NCBI GenBank assembly: GCA_963971575.1
Contig: OZ020612.1
Span: forward strand, 37,551,916-37,615,915
Length of the DNA: 64,000 bases
Reading direction: 5' to 3'
DNA from: Liopterus haemorrhoidalis
Taxonomy: Eukaryota > Arthropoda > Insecta > Coleoptera > Dytiscidae
This document shows positions 1-9,500 of this stretch, piece after piece. A program made the position numbers and the translations under genes. The notes under the pieces are model-generated. The model did no database searches. It saw only the letters and a list, made by a program, of their open reading frames with translations, and was not told where the DNA came from. Within the stretch, counting starts at the first letter, position 1, and every line of letters starts with the position of its first letter.

Positions 1-271
1 GTGATTGCAAAAATTTCGGAGTCGGTGATAACGTAAATTCAATTTTGGCTATTGCTTTCTAAATGTGAGCATTGGTCTGTGTTAGAATTTTTGTGACTAT
101 TGTTGGGAGCTGCATGTATTCTTGGACGATTTTTTCAATTGATCCATCTTGTTCTTTTCTATATTTATCACACGACAAAAAAAAAATGATTTGGATCCGA
201 TATTTGGCTTTAGTGTTCACATTTATCGTCATTTATAATTCCGAACCTTTCTAAATGGTGAGTCGGATTCC

Positions 272-392
272 GTGATTGCAAAAATTTTGGAGTCGAAGTT
301 GGTGATAACAAAAATTCCAAGTCGGGGTAGGTGGTTCCAAAAATTACGGAGTCGGAGTCGGCGATCACAAAATTTCTGGAGTTGGAGTCGAC
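272..392. repeat. Degenerate tandem repeat, about 30-bp unit
   Basis: Four imperfect units, each built on GTGATNACAAAAATT followed by CGGAGTCGGAGTCG-like sequence. Isolated pieces of the same unit occur at 1-40. It lies just upstream of the first visible ABCG exon, presumably inside an intron. I see no coding potential in 1-506. Confidence 0.6.
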
Positions 393-506
393 AATTTAAC
401 GGACACCGCTGTTTAATATTGTTATGTGGTAGAATAAAATATAAGAATTTTAAATTTTGTAAATTTATAGATTTCGGGATATCTCAAAAAATCCAAAGTA
501 AAACAG

Positions 507-3500
507 GTGATGGCTGATTTGGCCTTGACCCAAGTTGCGAATAGGACAACAGAAAAGCTCACAATGAGTGAGTACAGACGTCTTATGATTGGAATACAAC
601 TAATGAAAGATCCTGGTAAGTTTTTCTCGTTGCACCAAAAATTTTTTTTTACTATTTAATTTTTTTAGTGATACTGTTGTTGGATGAACCCACCTGGGAC
701 TTGGACCCTTTAAACACGTATCTAGTGGTGTCTATCTTGTCGAACGCGGCAAAAAAATATGGATCTGCCATTATATTAACAATGGAAAAACCACGTTCTG
801 ATGTTTTTCCATTCTTGGACAGAGTCTTGTATTTATGTCTTGGAGACGTAGTGTATACTGGAGGAACTAGGCAGATGCTGGAATATTTCAATGCTATTGG
901 CTTTCCATGTCCACAATTGGAGAATCCACTGATGTACTACTGTAAGTCTAACATTAAAAAAATTAAATCCATAAGTTTCCCATGTTTCCATTCCCAAAAA
1001 AATCAAAAATTTTAAAATATGTGTGCTCAAAATTAACAGCAATTGTTTCAGTGTGTTTATCTACAGTGGATAGAAGATCGCGCGATAGATTTGTTGAAAG
1101 CAACCACCAGATCGCAGCTCTGGTTGAGAAATTTAAAATAGAGGGGGGTGCATTTAGGAAAGCCTCCAGTGTACTAGGAGGCACACAGAACATTGATCCA
1201 CTGATGCATGGAAAGGTTCCAATGCCGTATGGTAGACCTTCCAGTCTACAAGTATTCACTACTTTATACATGTAAGACAAAAAGAGATATTTTAGATAAA
1301 TTATGATTCTTAAAAGTTTGTTTCTTGACTATTTCTTGTGTTTTTAATACTTGCAGGAGGTTGTTGGCGTCCACATTCAGTTTTACAAAAACAGGATTAA
1401 CACAACTAATTTTAAGATTATTTTTAGTCCCGATTTTCTTCTTTTTCCTTTGGATATTTTATCACGAACTCATGGTAAGTTACTTTATAATACAATATTT
1501 ATTAGTATTGATTAACAGTTATGGTAACGATGTTACTAGGTCTTTTTATAGTTATTTTCAACCGTATATTTATCGTCAGCAGAACGCGCAGTTTAATTTT
1601 AATGTACTCCAACAAACTATGCGCGTGCGGCTGACGATCATTAATTGAAATTAATCTATAAACATACTTATTATCTGTGCTCGCAAAAGTGATCCTTGTA
1701 AGGAGTACCCTTTACGATCTTCGAATTTTGAGTACATAGTAGTACATCGTAGTACATCTATTGCTCACCTTCACAGCGCTGTGATGCATCGTAGTATAGT
1801 CTATTTCACGATAAAATGAAGTGACTATCTACTTATGGTCCTAAACACAGTGGGTGGTAATTGCAAATAACTCTAATCCCTTGTTTGTACCCATAAACTA
1901 GCCAGAGATGTATCAGGTATAAATTACATTACACCATGTAATGACACAATTGTAACAAGAAATAAAAATAAGATATCATCAAAATAAACTTTATTTTTAT
2001 TATAAATACAATTAATTTATAGAACTTATAATTAAATTTAAAACATTACAATTAGTATTTAAAACATTACAATCAAATAAATTTTAAATTAAATAATGTT
2101 TAAGATAAAAAAAAATCTTACAAGTCCAAATCATTCTCTGAATCAGTCTCTAAATTAATGATTATAGTACGTTCTATTTGAATATAACTGTCCTCAGTTT
2201 TAATAACATGATTTACACAATTTTTCCAACTATCTACAGGGATATTTTCCACTTCTTTTTTTATAAGTTCTATCACAGTGCCGTTTAAAGTGGGAGAAAC
2301 ATTATTCCGTTTTATTCTCGCCTTTAACTGACTCCACATTTGTTCAATAGGATTGAATATACAATAATACGGAGGTAGTCGTAAAACTGTGTGTCCTTTG
2401 CATTAAGCAATATTATCGCAAACATATTCTTAAGAAAAACTATAACTTTTTAATAATTTAATTAAACATTTTTTTTTATAACTTTCTTCAAAGTAAATAT
2501 CATTTTTATATAAAAAGTCTTGGATTTCCTTCTTACTGTTTGCACTATTCGGTACTTTATTTAGTTGCCGACTATGGTAACTTGCATTGTCCATAACAAT
2601 AACACTGTTAGCCGGTATATTCGGGAGTAAATTATTTTCGAACCAGTTTACGAACATTTCCGCCGTGGTATCGTCATGGTAGTCGAGTCTAGAATCTTTG
2701 ATATTTTTCGCAGAAAGCAAGAGAGCATTCGGTATCCATCCAGTTTCAGAACCTGCATGAAGTATCGTAATACGTTTACCTTTATTAGACGGTGCTCTTG
2801 TTTGACATTTATTTGACGTATCCACCAACCTTTTGAGTTTTTTTCATGTGTGTCGTACCAAGTTTCATCTAAATCAATTATTGACCTTTTATCTTCTCTG
2901 TATTTTTTAATGTTTTTTAAATAATTTTGTCTCAAAAGTTTTAATCGCTCTGACTCCATAAGGAACTGCTTTTTATTTCAAGTTTTAAATTGAAACCCTA
3001 TACTTTTAAGGGCACGCCATAAGGTCACCTTTGAACAATTAATTTCACACTGGTCTTGGATTAATCTTTTGTGCAATATGTCCAATGTTGGCACATTTTG
3101 TTTGGTGTACATTTGGTAAATTTTTTGCCGTATTACATCTTTCTGGAAACCATCCAAACATTTTGATATGCCTGAATCCTTTCGTTTTCTTCTCCTATCA
3201 ATGGATTTATTTACAATATTCCATACTGTTGTCATCGCTACTTTCGTTGCCTTGCTTGTCTCTTCTAATGCCGCTTGTTTGTTTTTGCGGTTCCTTAAAT
3301 ATAAATACACATTGGCCACAATTTCTTTAGCTTCTACAGGTAAATATATACAAGTTTTTTCCCGATTTTTTTTTTATTGTATCTTGCACTATATCATCAT
3401 CTTCTATCATGGTCACATAGTCATCTGCTTCATTTGCTTGCACAGAAGTTAATTGTTCGTTCCAAGGACGCCACATTTTTCTAACACGTACTGAACTATT

Positions 3501-6500
3501 TAACACAAATCACAAGTTATCTGATAGAAAATTCAAAGCGAAGTGAAATGATATTTAAAACATCTGCAATTTATACCTGATACATCACTGACTAGTTTAT
3601 GGGTGCAAACAAGGGATTAGTGTTATTTGTAATTACCACCCACTGTGTTTAGGACCAGTGGCGGACTAAGCCTTCGCCGGGCCCACATTTTTGATTTACG
3701 GGCCCTCAACAATGTTTTTTTTTTAAAACAAAAAAAGGTTCTTACCTCCCAAAACCAATTGAAGAGCAAAAAAAAGAAGGTCTTCACCTCCCAAATCCAA
3801 ATGAAGAGCAAAAAAAAAGGACTTCACCTCCCAAATCCAAATGAAGAGCAAAAAAAAAAGGACTTCACCTCCCAAATCCAAGTGAAGAGCAAAACAAAAA
3901 AAAAGGTCCTCACCACCCAAATCCGGGCCCTTGAAAATTACGGGCCCAAGACAAATGTCTTTTTTGTCTAAGGCGATAATCCGTCACTGTTTAGGACCAT
4001 AAGTAGATAGTCACTTCAACTTATCGTGAATAGACTATACATCCATTGCTCACCTTCTCAGCGCTGTGATTCATAGTACTATAGTGCGTTCAAATGTGAG
4101 TTTGCAGTATAGCTCTTATGGCAAATGGGAGCGGTGTTGTCAAATGTTGTAAAAGTGTCAAATGTGTCAATTATAATAATATGAAAAACTCGTATGATTT
4201 ACAAAAATCAACTCTTATTAAACTCAAAATAACACTCAACAAAAACAAATGGCCATTTGTAGAATACTGCGTCTTCACAGATCAGCGCGTTTTAGAGCTG
4301 GCAATGTCGACAAGCAAGAAAAGAATAGTGATATTTTGTTAACCCATTAGAGAGTATGAAAAAGAACTACTCCATATGCCCTGTACTGCAAACTCACCTT
4401 TGAACGCACTATACATCCATTGCTCACCTTCACAGTGCTGGGCTTCATCGTAGTACATCCATTGCTCACCTTCTCAGCACTGTGATTCATCGTAGTACAT
4501 CCATTGCCCGCCTGCACAGCGCTGTGAAATTTGAAATTTTTGACAATCCTATCTCGAGAACAGTAGAAGATAAAGACCTGCGATTTGATTTTTTAGAATT
4601 CTTATTGTTTTTTTTTTACCATGTAAAAAAATTGTGGCCTTACGAACCGTGCTTATTATTGATTTAAATCATTTTGAAATAGGCAAATTTTACAAACAAA
4701 AATATATTCGCGTGACTGTATCTTAGAGTACGTTCAGGATAACTTCATGCCAGGGCATCATAAAATACGTCATCAATCCTGCGCGAGAAAACAGCTGATT
4801 ACATAGACGTACATAAGGGTTTCTGCCTTATCAATTGTTGTGGATACCAAACAAACAAAATCATGTATTTCAAATTAATTTTTGTTCTCGTTTTAGTACA
4901 CGGCATACCTGAAAACGTACGAGAAATAAATAATAATATATTTTTGTGTATAAATGTATCAATTTCACCCCGTAAATGCAAATTATATATAAAGCCCGTA
5001 TGTAACAGTTTTTAATTTTAACCTATAACACTCCAACGGTATACAGACTCCATTTTCTGCCTCATTTTTCATAAATTTAGCGACATTGTTTATGATTTCT
5101 CTCGCTTGGCTCCGAATTGACATACCTTGGAAGCCCAATCTTTTTTTTTGGCGTCATTTTCACAGATAACAATAATAATAACACACAAATATAACAAAAA
5201 AAAAAAAAACAAACAACAAAATTTATCAAAGAAAATAAACAACAAAATTTAACAAAGAAAACAAACAACAAAATTTAACAAAGAAAATAAACAACAAAAT
5301 TTAAAAAAGAAAACAAAAACGGAATTAAACAATCAAAATCGAAATATAAGCGTAGTCAAGTAAGTGACGCCACTGAAATGTATGAAACCGACTGTTGTTA
5401 ACGTCATGGACGAAATTTGGTTTCTGCGCAACCCGGTCGGTAATATAGACCTGGCATGAAGTTATCCTGAACGTACTATAAGAAATATAATACATTCGCG
5501 ACTCAAACTAACGTTGCCGGCGCTGCGTACGACAGATGATGGTCGACGAGAAGCGTAAATGGCAAGTTTTTTCTTAATATTTATCTGTTCCAACAATATT
5601 TCGGCAAAAAAACACTGTATTTAAGTCACTATATTTAAAAATACGTCTTAATGCTCATAAACTGGAGCACAACACACTACAAATATTATACAAATATACG
5701 CTTCTGTTTAATTTACCAAGCCCCCACCAGATGTCTCACTGTTATTTGGAGTCGCGAATAGAGACCTGCGGTTGGAATTTTTGCAATCATTACGCCGTAA
5801 ATGGCCTTAGGTCACAATTTGAAGAGGTATTTTTTTGAAAAATTTTGTTTTTAATTTTTTTTTTTTCAAAATTTAGGAAATTTTTATCCTAGAAAACGGG
5901 GAAAGATAGAGACCTGCGATTTAAATTTTTGGAACCCTTGTGCCTGGTTTAGTCTAGAAAAAAAATAAGGCCTTAATTAACCAATTTTTTGAATTTATAT
6001 GACTGGTTAAGCTAAACCCTTGAAAATGGTATAAAAACGAAAAAAAAATCGAATTTTGACCATTTTTAAGAGTTTTGTTTAAAGAAATTTAAAAAAAAAA
6101 TGATAAATTAAAAATTTCCTCAAGATTTCAAAACTTTCAACCGCAGATCTTTATGTCATGTAGGTTTTAAGATACGGTCTTTGAAAATGAAATATTTACA
6201 AATTTTCAAAACTCCACGGAGCAAAAAGACGTTAACAAAAGAGGGCCTTATTTTTTATCTAGGTAGAAAAAAGTCTGTAAGTTTCAAAAATTCAAACCGC
6301 AGGTCTCTGGTTTATATTGTTCTTAGGTCAGAATTTTTTAAAATTGCAAAAAAAAAATCAGAAAAATATTGTTTGTTTGGGAGTTGTTTTATAATATGTC
6401 CTTTTATTGAGGACCTTTAGAACCATTGTAACAAAAATTCAACACTAAAATATAGGTAATAAGTTCAAACTGTACTGCAGTATTTAGTACAATTATTTGG

Positions 6501-9500
6501 CCACCAGTTAGCGTACTCGAGCGTTTTACTTCTTAATAAGAATCGCAAAGATAAGAGAGCACATGGTCGTGATAATCCAACCTGTCTGAGATTTAATCCG
6601 CAAATACAACTAACAATTATTTATCAAATAAATGAATCATATTTTTCGCATGTGTTTATTATAAAATTTACAGAATTATCAACACACTTTCGTAACGAGG
6701 AGTGGTCTAATCTTCAACATTCTGGCCGGAGTGTATTTCATGGCAATCGTCAATACCATCATAATTTGTAAGTAATATTTACTCTTAACATAACAGTCTT
6801 CTAAACAATAATTTTGTAGATCCTCCATACCGTACACGATATTATCAAGAAGCTCAGGAAGGCATATACAGCGGACCACTATTTCTACTCATTTATGACA
6901 TCGTTTCGATTCCATTTTCTTTCATTTCCGTAGCTGCAGCTAGCGCCATCATATACCCGTAAGTATACAATACGGAAAACAAAAGAAACATTGGATGCGT
7001 TTGTTGGTGGCTGGTAAGACGTATTAGAATTGATGCGCAAGAAAACGACAATTTTGATCGTGAAATAAACTTGGAATGACATTTGCATGGAGGTTGAGCC
7101 ATATGGTTGTAGAACAAACAACGAACATAATTCACTCTTAAATGGATAATCTAAATCAGTGGTGCGCAAACTATTTTCATTTCCGACCCCCCATTTTGTC
7201 AAAGTGACAACGTTGTTAAAGTGACATTCTTTCTGGGATTTGCATTTACAGGGTGTTTTTAAAGGAGTGCCGGTGACGTCATCGATTAAAATACCGCCTT
7301 TTTAAAATAGCGCACTAAACTTATAAACCATCATAAAAATGCTATAAAAGTTGTAACACCATAAAAATTCAATTAATGAATCCATCGATGTAGTAAAGAC
7401 TAGTATTAGTATGCTCTGATTAGGTATTAATACAGACAATTGTTTTCGTGAAAATATATAGTTCTATTTTTATAAAGAACAAAATTTCATTTCACTATTT
7501 TACTGGTTCTTGATACTTGTTGAAGAAAAGCCTTAAATTTTTTTATTGTCATATAAATTTATTTGAATTTGGCGACCCCGAAAATTTTTCTCGCGACCCC
7601 TCTGGGGGTCCCGACCCACGGTTTGCGCACCACTGATCTAAATAAGAAATGCAGAGTAGGAAAGCTTTATATTTGAAGCAAATAGTCTAGAACGTAATGT
7701 TTTAGAACGAATAATTGAATTGTACATTCATTTGAAGTTTAGATTTAACATTACTATCAAGAAGATCGACCTAAAATGTCGCCTGTTTGTTGAACCGTCC
7801 ATGTACGGTTAACAATCTCACGCGACGTCCCTAAAGTCTGTTCCTTTGGTTTAGGTGGAACCAGATATTCAATTTTAGTTACTTTTACCGATTGATTGAA
7901 GCTTTTGATCATTTTGTTCAGGAAAAGCCTACTTCAATATATAAAAAAATAACTAATGTCAACTTACAAAAATGAAAATTCCGGTTAGTTCCGCCTAATA
8001 GTTTGGAATAGACTGTAGATCAGGCTCATTTCCATTATTTGTTACAAATAAAACGACTAGGTTTTCAAAAATAAATAAAGAGGTGCAGTCTGTGACATTT
8101 ATACAAACTAAAGCAGCCGGTATAATAAGTAACTTTAAAAAATACGAGGTCTGTTCAAAAAGTATCGCGAATTTTGAATTTCCGCGGGTTACGTATATTA
8201 GATTTTCGATTTTTTGTGGCGTTATGTTGGTACTCATGTCTCTCACTTATGCCAACGAGTTCGGCCATTTTGAATGTTCAGTTAATTTTTGACAGATGCT
8301 TTGCTTGCACGTGTTTTGGCTCGTCTTCGATTTTGGCCTATACCAAAAATTGGATCAAAGATTCTGTATCAAATTTTGTGTGAAAAACAAAATTAAATGC
8401 GCGGACGCATTCCGAATGTTGACTGTGGCATATGGTGAAGCTACCTTGGACCGAAGCAACGTTTATCGGTGTTACAAAATGTTCTCAGAGGGCCGAGAAG
8501 ATGTGAACGTCGAAGAGCGTGCCGGACACCCGAGTACATTCACAACAGACGAAAACATTGATGAAGTGAAGAAAATAGTATTGGCCAATCGTCGAATCGC
8601 CGTTAGATAAGTTGCTGAGGACCTAAACATATCGATTGGCTCGTGCCATTCGATTTTTACCAATGATTTGGGCATGAGACGGGTCGCCGCGAAACCTCGT
8701 CGCCCACACATCGTTGCTTGTGCGCGAATTTTTGGCCAAAAACAACATACTAATAATGCCGCAGCCACCGTATTCCCCAGATCTGGCCCCCTGTGACTTT
8801 TTCTTGATCTCGAAACTGGAGAAGCCCATAAAAGGACGACGCTACGCTACGAGTGAGGAGATAAAGACGGCATCGAAGGAGGAGCTGAACAATATCACAA
8901 AAAATGATTTTTTCAAGTGCTTCGAGGATTGGAAAAAACGTTGGCACAAGTTTATAATATCTGGTGGTGATTACTTTGAAGGGGACAAAATAGATATTCA
9001 TGAGTAAATAAATAATTTTTGAAAAAACACAAAATTCGCGATACTATTTGAACAGACCTCGTATGTTGGTAAATTAAATATTTATAAATTTTGTGTATAC
9101 ACCCCTATTCGCGACTGAAACTAACGTTGGCAGCGCTGCATACAACAGCTGATGGCGGACGAGTAGCGTAAATGTCAGAAGTTTTTTCTTAATATTTATC
9201 TGTTCAAACAATATTTCGGCAAAAAAGCACTGTATTTAAGTCACTATATTTTAAAATACTTCTTAATTCACATAAACTGCAGTACAACACGCTACAAATA
9301 TTATCCAAATATACGCTTCTGTTTAATTTAGCCAGTCACCACCAGATGTTTCACAGTTATTTGCAGTCGCGAATACCATAGATATCAGTGACTGTTGAAT
9401 TATCAGTGACATCTAGTGAACATAACTGCAACTATTATTATAGAACAGCGGTCCCCAACCGGTGGGTCGCGACCCAAAGACCAAACAAAAGAAATAACCT

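Larger units (their letters stand above)
1797..4037 (-). mobile_element. DD82E (Sailor-like) IS630-Tc1-mariner element with long inverted repeats
   Basis: Terminal inverted repeats of about 135 bp begin TAGTCTATTTCACGATAA at the left. The matching right arm is interrupted by a hAT insertion at 3656-3989. The element is flanked by TA, the expected target duplication, and sits inside the 42-bp minisatellite. It carries a broken transposase on the minus strand. Length without the hAT insert is about 1.9 kb. Confidence 0.8.
1741..4530. repeat. 42-bp minisatellite array split by two transposons
   Basis: The unit begins TACATCCATTGCTCACCTTC and continues ACAGCGCTGTGATTCATCGTAG. Units occur at 1741-1796, 4038-4081 and 4412-4530 (three units). 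The two gaps are exactly two TA-flanked transposons (1797-4037 and 4082-4411). Removing them restores one continuous array. Two more units lie at 57794-57860. Confidence 0.8.

Noticed and set aside
3645..3971. 108-codon lysine-rich repetitive frame
   Set aside because: It crosses the minisatellite of a hAT MITE and both its ends, and is not a gene.
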